DNA of 64,000 bases, from contig JAXIVH010000013.1 of the NCBI GenBank assembly GCA_036785325.1, positions 10,892,998 to 10,956,997 on the forward strand, written 5' to 3'. Positions 12,723-61,900 of this stretch are shown here, piece after piece; position 1 is the stretch's first letter, and every line of letters starts with the position of its first letter. The position numbers and the translations under genes are program-made. The notes beneath the pieces were generated by a model. That model saw nothing but the letters and a program-made list of their open reading frames with translations. It was not told the origin of the DNA and searched no databases. Source of the DNA: Urophycis tenuis. Taxonomy: Eukaryota > Chordata > Actinopteri > Gadiformes > Phycidae.

Positions 12723-13415
12723 TCAGACGTTTCCTGTAGCGCGTGAAGAGGTTGTACAGGCACGCGCAGGGGTGGACTTGAGGTCACAGTTCACGATATC
12801 TGGGAGGGGAGGAAAGACGTGCCGCGGTTAAAATTGGTGTGCGGACGGCAAAACTCATTTGTGCCGATGGCCTAACCCCCATGCTTAAACAGAACACCTC
12901 TGCACAATAGAATATTCCCTCTTTTTTTTCTTTTCCCCAAAGCCGAGGGCTGGCCGGTCACATGGACCTCCCCTTATTTAGAGAGGCTTAATGGGGGGGG
13001 GGGGGGGGGGGGGTGGGGGGGGGGGTAGAAGCAGAGACACATGATCTGGGAACTATCGCCGCTCTGGAGCTTATATATCCAAGCCAATCTGCTTTGCTAC
13101 GCGGTGAACACAACAAATCGGAATTCTGAGGACGCCGCGGCTGCGCTCGGAAATCCTCCTCTGATCCACCGATACTGGAACAGGAAAAACATTTGCTCCC
13201 CCCCCGTGGTTCTGAAAAGAATTCCTCGGTTGTTGTAATTCTCCTCAACTACCGGAGGATCAAAGCGCATCTGCGAGTCTTTGTGGCCTCGGCGGACATC
13301 GCAGCGTGATTGAGTGTGTTCTGAGCCAGCGAGCGGTCCTACCCTCTGGCCTGGGTTTGGGCCTCTCCAGCCCGCCGTCCTGCATCAGCTCGAAGGAGAA
13401 GGACACGTTGTGGAC
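12723..13415 (-). CDS. parva: parva (alpha-parvin), last two coding exons only; last exon with three +1 insertions
   Basis: Alpha-parvin is an actin- and ILK-binding focal-adhesion adaptor with two CH domains. The exon at 13343-13415 encodes VHNVSFSFELMQDGGLERPK plus PRPE, and the exon at 12723-12799 continues with DIVNCDLKST and then the end of CH2. Together they match the human PARVA C-terminus; the Asn-Cys after DIV favours PARVA over PARVB. Acceptor, donor and phase (G|AT) fit. After DIVNCDLKST the last exon falls out of frame because of single extra bases in three homopolymers (plus strand: GGGG at 12769-12772, GG at 12759-12760, TTT at 12730-12732). Reducing each by one base restores the family sequence to the stop at 12723-12725. 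The eleven or so upstream exons expected between here and mical2 are absent; the 200-N gap may hide them. Gene order parva-mical2 matches human. Confidence 0.82.
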
Positions 13416-13419
13416 CTGA

Positions 13420-13434
13420 GGGACAAGAGAGTTG

Positions 13435-13469
<35 letters not shown>

Positions 13470-13891
13470 GTGTTCAGTGGCTCCTCACTCGTCGCGTCAT
13501 GAAGGCACATCGCCGTCCCCTGATCTGATAGGATCTAGGTCATGTTTCGGGCCTTCAGAGAACCACTGAAACGGACTCCAAAGTCATTCATTAATGTATG
13601 GCACGCATGCAAAACATTTCCAGAAGGTCGGAATGATAAAGGTGGCCCATGTTCCTCGGTGCAACCAAATCAAAACACAATTTATCATTCTTTCACCTAA
13701 ATGTCAACACACCAAAAGGCAACATTTGGCATTCTGTTATTTAACGTGCACAAACACACACCTGCAAACAAAAGGTGAGTGAATACACAATATAAACACT
13801 GGCACACATGTGTACACATGGGCTCAGGGCAGCCAGGTGGACAGGTGAGCACTGCACTGCGCCACGCGCACACACACACACACACACACAA

Positions 13892-13987
<96 letters not shown>

Positions 13988-14791
13988 ACACACGCACAAC
14001 GCACACACCTCGACGACGGTGATAAGAGAATGTGGAAGGGGTGGTCGATAAAAACCCACAATAAACTCCAGGTCAGTTCAATCCTCAACCGCAGCTTCCT
14101 GTAGTGAGCAAACAGAGGGCGCCTTGCTCGGCACAGGGGCCCTAACCCTGCCGCAGCTGCTCCAAAACTCAAGACTTCATTAATCATTAGATTTACATCA
14201 CACGCCGCTGAGAGAGGAGGGGAGAGCGAGAAGAGAGAATAGAGAAGAGAGAGGGAAAAAAATAATAATAATTGTCAAACTGATTGGTCTGTCTTCTTAT
14301 TTAGCAACTCACGCCCCTTAAAGTCCCCTAGAATGCCGGTCAGTGGAAAGTCCAGTGAAGTGGATTTGCATCAAATGTTCCATAAGAGCATCAGCCTATG
14401 AAAGCGCTGTGTTGTTGTGACTGTGAAAGGGTCCCCTGTGTCATGTGACCACACAACTGTAAACGATAAGGCTGTTAGTGTCCGCCATCTGTGTGTGTGT
14501 GTGTGTGTGCACCCGCTGGGTTATACACAACGTCTGGATGCGCTGGTTGCGATCTTTGTAACCATCGAAGGAAACGATCCAAATTTGGCCTTGAATGGCC
14601 GTCCCGCCTACGGCCCAAACTCATTCAAATTTCAACCCGCGATAACTTTGATTCCACACGACCGTACATATTGTGAGATCAAGAAACCACCAAGGTCCTC
14701 ACCGAACTAAGGAACATGTTTGGGCTTTTCTCTCGTCCCATTGGCTGAGAGTGGTGGCGGATATCACTCTGCATCCGGATGGATGCAAAGT

Positions 14792-14825
<34 letters not shown>

Positions 14826-15470
14826 TACTAGGGTGTTTAGCATTTGACCATTGAAGGTGGTGAGAACATCCAAGGTCATTCAATTACAGTATGTTGATAC
14901 ACCACAGGGGGGGGTGGGGGTAATACAAATAGAATAACACACCTGTGACAGACCCGCCAAGCGGCCTGATCCACCGGTGTGCATGTGCACCGCTAAAACC
15001 ACCTCCGGAACCTCCTAACCCCGGCCATGCCATCGGCCCGAGGAGAAAATGAAATCAATCAGGAGGCGCGGAAAAACAGCGGCGATGTCAGCGGTGAGGG
15101 ACACGGCACCACGACAACAACAGGCCTTATCGCACCACTCATCTGCGTGGGGAACATAATTGTGTGCTTCCCCCACAGGAAGTAGTCATCACACTGCGGT
15201 TTACGGGGAGGGGGGGGGGGGGGCCGGGCTCATTTTGTGTCTGTGGTCATGCGACACACAGTCTGAGAGAAGGAGACGGAATGACATTCAGCGGTGGTGC
15301 ACATCCACTAACCAAGGCATCAAACACCAACGATGTTATGATCGCACACACACACACACACACACACACACCAACACACACTAAGCCCCCCCTAGCTACT
15401 CCAGTGTTCCCTGTGCAATAGGAGATTACAGATGCTTTGGGGCTGGTGCCTGTTCTTCCAGCGGAGACTA

Positions 15471-15522
<52 letters not shown>

Positions 15523-15676
15523 TGCGTGCATGCGCGCATGTGTGTGTGTGCGTGGCTGCGCATGCTCTCGAGAGTTGAATTGTGCGCACTGTAGCAGTGA
15601 TGCCCGTTCGGCTGAGCGGCTTGGCAGGGCACGTTGGCTGGCAAACCAAACACAAGGCTACGGAGGTGTCTGCACG
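13420..15676. other. expected parva intron/exon space, no exon recognised
   Basis: Upstream (gene direction) of the parva tail exons I searched by eye for the preceding CH2 exon and found none. The stretch holds a poly-A run (13439-13468), the long (CA)n at 13870, smaller CA/GT repeats, and ends at the N gap. Confidence 0.6.
13870..13992. repeat. (CA)n microsatellite
   Basis: About 120 bases of nearly pure CA, upstream (gene direction) of the parva tail exons. Part of the sequence where parva introns would lie. Confidence 0.95.
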
Positions 15677-15876
15677 NNNNNNNNNNNNNNNNNNNNNNNN
15701 NNNNNNNNNNNNNNNNNNNNNNNNNNNNNNNNNNNNNNNNNNNNNNNNNNNNNNNNNNNNNNNNNNNNNNNNNNNNNNNNNNNNNNNNNNNNNNNNNNNN
15801 NNNNNNNNNNNNNNNNNNNNNNNNNNNNNNNNNNNNNNNNNNNNNNNNNNNNNNNNNNNNNNNNNNNNNNNNNNNN
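15677..15876. other. assembly gap of 200 N
   Basis: Exactly 200 undetermined bases between the mical2 3' end and the parva tail exons. The round number suggests a placeholder, not a measured size. The missing 5' exons of parva would be expected about here. Confidence 0.99.
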
Positions 15877-16075
15877 CTACAAGGCAGAAGGTCGTGCTGC
15901 CTCTAAAGAAAACGTCTCTTTGTGAAGACACCCTGAATAGGAAACACATTGTGTGTGTGTGGGAGTGTGGCATACACGGACGGTGAAGTGTAGCAAGGTT
16001 CACCTCCAGTCCAAGAAGAACGTCGATTCATACCATGAAGTATTCTACTTGTTTGGCTGCCACCCCCCCCCCAGC

Positions 16076-52860
<36,785 letters not shown>

Positions 52861-54060
52861 CGCCGCTGAGAGGCGGTGCCGCCAGCAAGTTCACGCTAAT
52901 GACGTCCGATGGGAACTTCGGCGACACATTTGGGAATATCAATTCATATTATTATGACTGATGGTTTCAATGGGTGGCTGTCAATGGGGGAAATTATTTT
53001 TGAGAGTCGAGGGCGGGACCAAGTGGCACAACGCGATTGCACATGACACAATACCTGTTGATGGCAATTCGTAAATTAGCTGACCGCCAGTATCCGCCAC
53101 TTACAAAGTTTCAGACAAGTTACTTGCATGGAATGCCTAACTATGTCTAACTGCATAGGCTAAACATCTACAGTCAATAGTGTCCTCGTTTCTGTCTCGC
53201 TGCAGACCTATCGCTTAGGCTATGACTATTTTCTCTTTCGCTCACAGTTCATTCCTCTTTCTGTCTCACGTTGCACGGTAGTGGTTTCACTGCTCCATGA
53301 CAGCTGTCCCTGGAGAGAGAGAGAGAGGGGGGGGTGCGTGGCGTTAACTACGACGCACAGCAAACGTCAACGCGTGAAGTTCCCTTGGACGACCATAACT
53401 CACCTGTCCTACGCCCGGGTGTGTGCAAACCTACCAAACCTACCAGTTCATAGCAACAACAGAACACGGCACGCTGGGTTATAATTACTTTGGTAGTGCT
53501 GATATAACCTTGAGCATAAATGTATATTTGTCCATGTGAATGTGTATGGGTAGTAACAATCTTAGCGGTTGCGTAAAAAAAAAAATTAGTGAACGCCGCC
53601 ATCTCGTGGCAATGATATGCAATTGCAACATTTTTTTCCTTTCCTAAGGGTGTTATCAGTAGACAGATTCACGCTGGAAATGATTGGACATTTTACCAAA
53701 ACTAATGCCGTCCTAAGTAACCGCAATAATAATGGCCTATCAATAAATATATTCCCTATGACAAAATATATTTCATAGCTATACAAAAAACTTTACAAAT
53801 AAAGCTAAGACACCATGCCATAGGCTATTCCAAGTGCACAAACTATGAGTGGTGAGTGTGAGTGACATTCCCAGAAAACAAAGTTACTTTCATCTCTCTG
53901 TGAAATCATTAAAGTTGATTTTTTTCCCCCGGTTTCATTTCGATTCCCCCCTCCTCTTTCCCCCCAGACTTTTCCACATAAAACACGTTCAGCTGTGTCT
54001 GGCTGTGAGCTCAGCGTCATGCGTCACGCAGCCCTGTACCCACTTTCTTTAGCCTGCTCT
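52861..54060. promoter_or_regulatory. divergent promoter region between mical2 and dkk3
   Basis: About 1.2 kb separates the mical2 first exon (minus) from dkk3 exon 1 (plus). The mical2 side has CpG-rich sequence and a CRE-like TGACGT at 52900-52905, with no obvious TATA box. The dkk3 side has a TATA-like cataaaa at 53977-53983 and a TGAGCTCAGCGTCATGCGTC segment just upstream of the start codon. The middle holds a short GA/G run at 53313-53333 and otherwise nothing recognisable. The promoter roles are inferred from position. Confidence 0.5.
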
Positions 54061-54073
54061 GGTGCGAAAGACA

Positions 54074-54322
54074 ATGAATAGCCCTGCCGCAGTTTGCACG
54101 ATGCGCTCGGCCGCGCTACTTTCAACTTTGAGCTTTTGTTTGCTGGTTGCCGGAGGAAGCGTCGAGGACGCCGTGGAACGTGGTCCGGTGAGCCTGAAGG
54201 ACATGTTCCGAGAGGTGGAGATGCTGATGGAGGACACGCAACAGATGTTGGAGGAGGCGGTAGACCAGGTCAGACTTATTTAAACGAATAGACTTCCATT
54301 TATACATGTTTGCAGAATTTAA

Positions 54323-54359
<37 letters not shown>

Positions 54360-56130
54360 ACACACTTATGTAGACTTGTTTTCCTCTAGAGTTACACTTA
54401 ATTTCTTATAATCAGATCTAAATCCTCAGATATCTACGGAGAGTGCCAAATCATCCCTATCGCCCCTGGGTCTGCCCGGTACCTTCCACAACTTCACTTT
54501 TACAACCCACACGGTACGTAGGCCAATAGAACCCCACAATCCCATACTAGGAAATTAGTCATTTTTATTGTCAAGTTGACATCAAGTGATGGACCTACTT
54601 ATAATGGATATGAGAATGAGTTGTAGAGATGCTTAAGTTTATCCAACAACATCTGACTCACTTTGATGGTATGTGTTCGTGTAGTGCATAACCATCCATG
54701 CATAACCCAGAAGATAAGGGAGACAGGAATGGCTTGTTGTTATTTCGCCATCTTGCGGTATACATGTGGTATATATTTTTGGTATAAATCATTTACAAAT
54801 CATAATGTATCTACTCCCTGTAGCCTACTCTAATATGATTGAAGCAGCAGTGATATTGGTGACGTAATTGTCTTGTCTTGTCAAATTGCTTACGAATCAT
54901 CTGTAAATGGTTAGTGTTTTATTATGCTTTGTACCACACATCTAACGCTATTATGTGCAAATGCACTAATATATGATCCTTTTTTTTCCTCATATATTTT
55001 TTTCTCATATACCTTCCAGAAAATGAAATATTAAATTAATAAAATATGTATTCATTACTTACTTACTAATGAGCCTTTTGTAGGAAAGCAACAAGAGCAC
55101 AGGAGAGTCTCACCCTCCACATGCCCATGTGGAGATCTCCGGCCAGTGGAACAGCCTTGATCATGTGAGTCTTAATGAACACCTTTTTTTTGGGAGGTCT
55201 TTTCCATCCAACACAAAGGCCCGTGTGATGGTCTGTGTTGCTGTGCAGCTTAGTGTGCAGCTGCACTTGCAACACAAATAACAAAACACATTTGTTAACT
55301 GCACAATAACTGCAGATCAGATCAAGGGGTTTTTAAGTGCCATAATGTGCGTTGCCATTATACGGCCAGCTCCAATGAGAGTCGGCAGTATAACATTAGC
55401 AAGTTGTGTGAGGAACTAACAGCGAGTTGATCTCAGAACCCAGAACAGAACCCACTGTGTATGCATCGTATGAAAACAAGTACCCAACTGCCCCAGTTTC
55501 AGAGCCAAAGTTTCCTTTCCACTACATTTTTTTTCCCATGGCTAATCAGTAGGCCTTCTTATGGTGTAAACTGTTAAAGCTTTTTTGTCAAACAAGAGTC
55601 CAGCAGAGTCCGCCGGCTTAATCCTTTCAGTTACATTTCCCGTTGCCGATGCTTCCAATGGCTGCTAGTCCTGCCTTAAGGCCACACTTCTCTAAATGGC
55701 TATTTCATAAAGTCCTAATGCAGCCGTTGTCATTACTGTCCTTGGCTTGAGGATCCTGAAATTAGGGGCTGGAATACTTTCTGTGGCTTTATCCAACCCA
55801 AGCAACATCTTACAAGGGTGAGCTCATCCTAAACCAGCAGACCAACCGTATACTTTTCATACTTTTAACCACCAGAACACCAGGATGGATCTAGGCCCTG
55901 ATTATTTCTTGCTGTGTGCTGCTGTGTGTGCTGTGTGTTACCATTGAAACATTTTTTACAGTAGTGTTCAACAGAATGTTTAACCCTTGTGTTTACATTA
56001 ATGGAGCATGCTCTTGCTAATAAAACCTACCCAGGGATGAGACGGAACAGGCGCAATGACTAGACAGGGTCTGTTGCAAATGACTACATCTGTTGGCATT
56101 TCTGAGCCTGTGTGTGTGTGTGTGTGTTTG

Positions 56131-56195
<65 letters not shown>

Positions 56196-56962
56196 TTGTG
56201 TGTGTGTGTGGTGGGGCGGCTCGCTTGTAAAGTCAGCAAACAAAAGTACATAGTTCAGTTTCACGGCCCTTGAAGACTACAGTTACAGTTTTTATTCTTT
56301 ACACTGGCATGGAAATCTTACATTTTTCGGAGGCAGTGGAAGATATTTTCCCCCTACAAAGTGGACGAGGTGAAAACTAAACAATGGCTACTGGGCTTGA
56401 GGGACTAATAGCAGCTGCAGTCATCTGGGATTTATTAAGACGACGTACAGACACAGTGTGTTGCACGGCCTACAAGTCTGCAGTGTTTTGTGTTTACCTC
56501 AATGATGTGTTATCCGGACATCAGAAATATACAGCAGAACGCAGAGTGGTTTCAGTTATTTTGTGCAGCGCTATCTTCAACTATTAACAACAGCACACAA
56601 GGTAGACTTAGAAAGCTGAAAAGGCGAGTGAACTGCTTGGCACTTCAGTAGACTATTTAAAGATGACTTATTTGGGGGATTTGAGAGGTTGAAAGTTTCG
56701 GTTACAGGATGAAAGGAACACACTAGACGCGGGGAGTTGTGGTGGAGACAGCTGCCCTGTGTTCAGCGAGGAGAAGGAGAGGCTGGGAGAGGGGGAACTC
56801 AGGATGTGAGGTGATAAGAAAGAAAATGGGGAAACTTAAAGGGAGTCAGGGATATTAAGTTCTCAAATTTCTAGACTGGACATGTCAACGAGGTGTGCGT
56901 GTGTGTGTGCGCTTGTGTGTGTGTGTCTGCGCTTGTGTGTGTGTATGTGCGTGCGCGCGCGC

Positions 56963-56999
<37 letters not shown>

Positions 57000-58085
57000 C
57001 ATGTGTGTGTGTGTGTTTGTGTGTGTGTGCACGTGCACTTGTGTGTGTGTGTGTGTGTGTGTGCATGCGTGTGCGTGCGTGTGGATTGTTTACACCCAAG
57101 TGCTTATCCAAGTGTATGCGCATGGGTGTGGTTATTGTAGGTCTTTGTTAGACCATGTTGGAAACACGCACACACCCTTAGTCACTCACCAGGGAATTAA
57201 TTATGTCATAAGCCATGGAGTTCACGGGATGACTTGGCTGCTGTGTTAAGCAAATCATGCTCTGTAACAGACTGCATGATCTCAATCTTGCTCGAGCTTT
57301 GATTCTGTTAAGGTTTGAGGGAGTCCAGTGTTCCGACTCCCTAGAGACAGAGATGAGGTGATTCTAAGCATGCAGAGCCTGGTTGTGACAGGAAGTACTT
57401 TGACACACTAAAGTCACGGACATAGTTGGACATACAACTCATAGATTCAGTAATGCTGTAATGAGAGTCAGACTAAACTAATTAAATATAATTGTGTATA
57501 CAATTGTGTATTCAAATCCAATATTTTCCTACTGTAATAGGTATTATTGTTTTGCTATTTAGTTAAGCTGATCCAATTATCAAATGAATGGTAATTTAAA
57601 TTTAGACAAACTTTATTCAAATATGGTTAAACATCCTTCCTATTTGCAACCTGATTGGGACTGCTGCAGGGCTGAGATATAGGCAGAAAAGATCAGGACA
57701 AAGGGAACAGGGGAAGACAACACAACTAGGGAGAAACAACCTCCTGTGTGACTCAGCTCTTGAGTCATGTTCACGCGTTGTTTATAGCTCAATGCCAATT
57801 TAACATCTCAAATGTGGTTATGTCATTGTATACAGTGGTTATTTACCAGATCGATGGAAATTGAAAATTGCATTTCTATGATGCCCCCCAACCCCCCCCC
57901 CCCCCCCCCAGGAGTGCATGGTAGACGACGACTGTGGTAACACAAAATACTGCTTCTATGAGATCGAGAAGTCCAGGTGTCTTCCATGCATCCCGACTGA
58001 TATGGTGAGTGAAGTGTATTCAGTATTTCCCAGTGGGGTTGGTAACTTTCTAGTGGATATAGGTGACATAATACTGTGTGCATGC

Positions 58086-58184
<99 letters not shown>

Positions 58185-60050
58185 ATTCATTCATTCATCT
58201 AAATGGATCTCTTTTCTCGAATCTTCATGCCATGTCCTGGCTGTTTGGTATGTTTGGGGCGAGTGTACAGAAATGGCCGACTTGAACGCTGGGACGGCAG
58301 ACAGAATTGCTATGTTGACTTTGGTGTGTGTGTGCCTGTGTGCCTCCAGCCCTGCACCAAGGACGAGGAGTGCTGCTCCGATCAGATGTGCGTGTGGGGT
58401 CAATGTACAGTGAATGCCACCAGTGGAACGGAAGGAACCATCTGTCAGTCCCAGACCGACTGCAGGCCGAACCTGTGCTGTGCCTTCCAGAGAGGTGACC
58501 ATGACCTGCCCCTCACGCCCCGTATGCTGTGTGTGCACAGACTGTGTGCTCGTACCGCTCGTGCCTCTACACACTGCAGCACTGTTCTCCTCAGCCGGCC
58601 GTTGAGGCTGGCGGTCGCTCTCAGTGTTGTGCGTCTCATGTTCTCTACACAGCTCTCGTCAGTTCTTATTTTAGGGTGTCGTTTGCCGCTTTCGTCGGTT
58701 TCGTGAGCTCGTGAAACGTCAAGGTGTTTCTTGGGGGGGGGGGGGGGGGGGGGGGGTTCAGGACGAGAAAAATGAAGGACTAATAAAGGCTTTTTTTTGC
58801 TGCTAAACTTTCTACTTTTTTTTTTTAACAATTTGGGAACTGCATGTTGCATGAGCAAAATCTTTCCAGCTCCATACTTTCAAGATGGATCGAGTGTATG
58901 GTTTATTCTGAGGTTGACTGTGGGGTTAAGTTTGACAACGCACTCTTCAGAATGTCGTTCTGAAAATAGTCGATCCTTGCGTTTTTCAACTGCAGAAGTC
59001 CGTTGAATAATGATGTTTCTTAAATAGCCTTCTCTCCTCCCTGACCTCTTCCTCTCTGCTCCTGCTGAGTCCCTTCTCCTCCTCTCTCTCCCCACCCCTC
59101 CTCTGCCATGTCTATTCCTCCCTCCTCCCATGTCTCCCGCCTCATGGTTCTCCCCCTGCCCCCCCCCCCCCCCCCCTGCAGAGCTGCTGTTCCCGGTGTG
59201 CAACCCCAGGCCAGAGAGAGGCGAGTCGTGTGTGAACCACCCCAACCTGCTGATGGACATGTTGTCCTGGGACACGGAGGGGCCCCGGGACCACTGCCCG
59301 TGTGCTGGAGAGCTCCAGTGCCAACCTCACGGGTGAGAGCTCTGACGGACGGACAGGGGGGGTGGATGTGTGGGCGTGGGTCAGCACAGCAGCGGCCCGG
59401 CGGTGCACGCTTCAATACCAATATAATAATAGAAATAGAAATAGAAATACTTTATTAATCCCAAGCTGGGAGATTGCAATGTAGCAGCAGCATTAGAATA
59501 TACAGAATGGATGCAATTAGAAATAAAAAGTGTATGTATGTATATATAAAAAAATATATATATTAAAAATATAAAATATAAACTAAATATAAACTAAAAA
59601 TGTAAACTAAATATAATCTAAACTAATCTAAACAATAGATGAGCAATGTAGCACTCGATATCCAGCTTCCAACACGTGTGTGCGTGTTCGTGTGCGTGTG
59701 TGTGTGCGTGTGCGTGCCACCACCTCGATGAGCTCATGTTGATTGCGTGTTGTATCAGTGAGTGCTGTGGTACAGTCACTGCTCTTGCATCTTGCATCGA
59801 CAGGGGGCAGCCTCACCTTGACTTGACTTGACTTGTCTTGTGTAGTCCATGATCAGAGTTGGGAAAATCTCCCGAGTTTGGAACATTAGGGCCAACGGTG
59901 GACATTTGCTAGCGCATACAGTATGTCTCTCCCGATTTGAGATGGCAACCTTTTTAGTTTTGTAATGACCTGCGTTTGTTAATGTGTCCGCTAATCCAAA
60001 TGTGGTGTTATATTTCCCTCCCCAGACGCGGCTCTCAATGTGGAGAGTAG
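54074..60050 (+). CDS. dkk3: dkk3 (Dickkopf-related protein 3), seven exons
   Basis: DKK3 is a secreted glycoprotein of the Dickkopf family that modulates Wnt/TGF-beta signalling and is divergent from DKK1/2/4. Exons are 54074-54268, 54430-54513, 55084-55164, 57912-58004, 58350-58494, 59182-59332 and 60026-60050; total 774 nt, 257 residues. Exon 1 encodes a signal peptide (hydrophobic AALLSTLSFCLLVAGG) and DMFREVEMLMEDTQQML, the coiled N-terminal segment shared with human DKK3. Exons 4-5 give a first ten-cysteine domain (ECMVDDDC to VWGQC). Exons 5-7 give the second, colipase-like domain (TICQSQTDC, LCCAFQRELLFPVC, HCPCAGELQC), with the tenth Cys in the last exon. N-glycosylation sequons: NFT about 86, NKS about 96, NAT about 173. 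ATG 54074 and ATG 54101 both precede the signal peptide; 54074 is chosen as the longer. It lacks the acidic C-terminal tail of about 65 residues found in human DKK3. The a or b copy is unresolved. Confidence 0.92.
56108..56212. repeat. (GT)n microsatellite in dkk3 intron 3
   Basis: About 100 bases of GT with few interruptions. A second, GC-mixed GT array lies at 56895-57085 in the same intron. Confidence 0.95.
58089..58182. repeat. (GT)n microsatellite in dkk3 intron 4
   Basis: About 46 GT units starting 85 bases after the donor of exon 4 within a 345-bp intron. It makes up more than a quarter of that intron. Confidence 0.95.
59427..59520. mobile_element. teleost retroposon terminus (gaaata repeat plus 'tttattaatccc')
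   Basis: (agaaat)n followed by actttattaatcccaagctg and gcaatgtagcagcagc; the same class of terminus as at 20449-20545 but a divergent copy. It lies in the last dkk3 intron. Confidence 0.45.
60026..60050 (+). CDS. dkk3: dkk3 terminal micro-exon (8 codons and stop)
   Basis: The previous exon ends in phase 2 (CAC GG). A CCCCAG acceptor at 60020-60025 followed by ACGCGGC continues the frame as GRGSQCGE and a TAG at 60048-60050. It supplies exactly the missing tenth cysteine of the second Cys-rich domain. I saw no better candidate downstream in the window. Tentative, because the exon is so short. Confidence 0.6.
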
Positions 60051-60865
60051 CTAAATCTCCTCAGAAATGGAATATGAGACTGTCAAAGGAAGATGAAGAC
60101 TGTATTATAGACCTTATAAACTGTATTACTTTGCTCTGAAGTCAAATTACTCTACAATTGTTTGTATCCAGTTACAGTTGTAACACATAGTTCATGTCTG
60201 GCCAGTTACTGGTTGCACTATCAATGAATATGTACCTGAATGCAATGTATATGTATGTTTAGGTTTTTCCACTCAGAAGCCAGAAAGCAAGTAACCACAC
60301 GATTCATCTTGACTGTAGAGGGCTGCAAAAAGCAGTGTTGAACACTAGATGGCAAAGTCGTGTTGTTTTTAATGCTTCCCAACCACATAGTCACACAGTC
60401 GTATAACGGCTTATCGGATATAGCCTATTATTTATGGCTGTCTCTCAGACGCTAAACGCTAAACACTATCTTTTGGGTGGTGTATAAAAGTAGCCTATAC
60501 CATGCCGTGATAGTAAAATCCTCTGGCTAGAGGGGAAACGACTTATATTTATATATGAAATCAAGAAAATACCGAAATTAATTTATTTCGGAATGGCTGT
60601 TGGAACGACTCCGCTTCTTCTACGGTTCTGTACAAATGTGTATGGTGCCCAATGTGTTGCTGTAATTTAGTTATGTTTGGATAGGCCCACTCTCGAACAT
60701 AATTCAGTGTAGTTCTATCAGTCTATCTGTCTCTGACATTGTTGGCATGATGAGAAACTATCGATTTCGGCTTACAACTATGTTTTTTGTGTGTGTGTGT
60801 GTGTTTTTTTTTTACTTTGGTACTGTCATCCTACGTTCTAATACAATTTAACATGTTAGCTTTTT

Positions 60866-60871
60866 AATAAA
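60866..60871 (+). terminator. candidate polyadenylation signal of dkk3
   Basis: A canonical AATAAA lies about 815 nt after the proposed dkk3 stop and before the CpG-rich region that starts near 61.1 kb. The 3'UTR between is AT-rich without coding features. Assignment is by position only. Confidence 0.4.
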
Positions 60872-61099
60872 CGCGGACCAGTGGAGACCCAAGTGATTAA
60901 TTGCACGTGGTTCTGTCCATCATGGTGCTTTTTTTATTCACCCATCCACCGCACATCTGTTGAACCGACAAACAAATCGATAAACACGAAAAAAAACAAT
61001 TCAAGTTCAAATTACACGCATAAAAAAACGGGTCCGGTCCCAGATAGTCACAACGCCCTGGGGAGGATAACATGAGCACAGCACTGTAACATAATAGTA

Positions 61100-61900
61100 A
61101 CACGAATTAAAGCGAGTTTCCTCAGGGGGAAGCGGCGTGACGTCACGCTAAATGAGCGGACCACCTTCATGTTTCCTGTTCTGGAGCCGACAGCCGAGTC
61201 TCGAGCCGACTCCGCTCGCACCACGCAGGGCACGCGGTCTCCACGCACAAGTTACCAGCCGGGTAAGGACGTCTCCGTCGACGTGTTTAAGCTACACGTC
61301 GTGTGCTTCGGCAAATCACACGGCAACCCACCCGGTTTTCTGCGATGTACATTCGGTCTCGAAGGCGACGTCTTGGTGTATGAATTGACCGAGTGTAGCT
61401 CGGGCTACGGCTTGCATCGCCCAGCCGTGGAAAGGATGCGCAGCGGAGGGAGGGGTTGGTAACGTTAGTCGGGAGGAGCTCCGAACTAACACGGTAGTCG
61501 AAGTCACCATTTCTCCGTATGCCCGCGAATAATGACCATAACCGAGCGGTTACGCGGTCTTTTAAGTGCAACGAGTGTGATCGGGTACAGTGCCGTACTG
61601 TGTTTTTTTCCATTGAAAGGATACCAGCGTAGCCCTTAGACTAGTGTCGCGTCACCGTACCAATGGAGACCACGACACACTTCTTCTTTTAGCCTCCCCT
61701 AGCATTTGATCACTCAACCCAGCCACGGGTACACGCGTGTCCACACACACTCGACTCGCTCTCTTGGCGACGCCGGGGGGCTACTCGGCGAAATATCGGC
61801 GGCCACTTTTCGTGATGGTATTCGACATTTAGCGGACGAAGCGGAATGCCGGCGCTGTCGTAATGATGTGCGCCAGCTGCGTGTGATTGACACCACGGGA
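61100..61900 (+). promoter_or_regulatory. CpG-rich promoter-like region with consensus CRE
   Basis: CpG density rises sharply after 61.1 kb. A perfect palindromic CRE, TGACGTCA, lies at 61138-61145. An ATG at 61169 opens a frame (MFPVLEPTAESRADSARTTQ and on) that reaches a good donor, GTAAGG at 61263, giving a possible 94-nt coding first exon of an unidentified plus-strand gene that would continue beyond the window. The human neighbour on this side is USP47, but nothing here resembles its protein. Confidence 0.45.

Noticed and set aside
13041..13238. Plus-strand frame next to the parva exon
   Set aside because: It lies in the intron between the two parva exons, on the opposite strand, with no recognisable domain.
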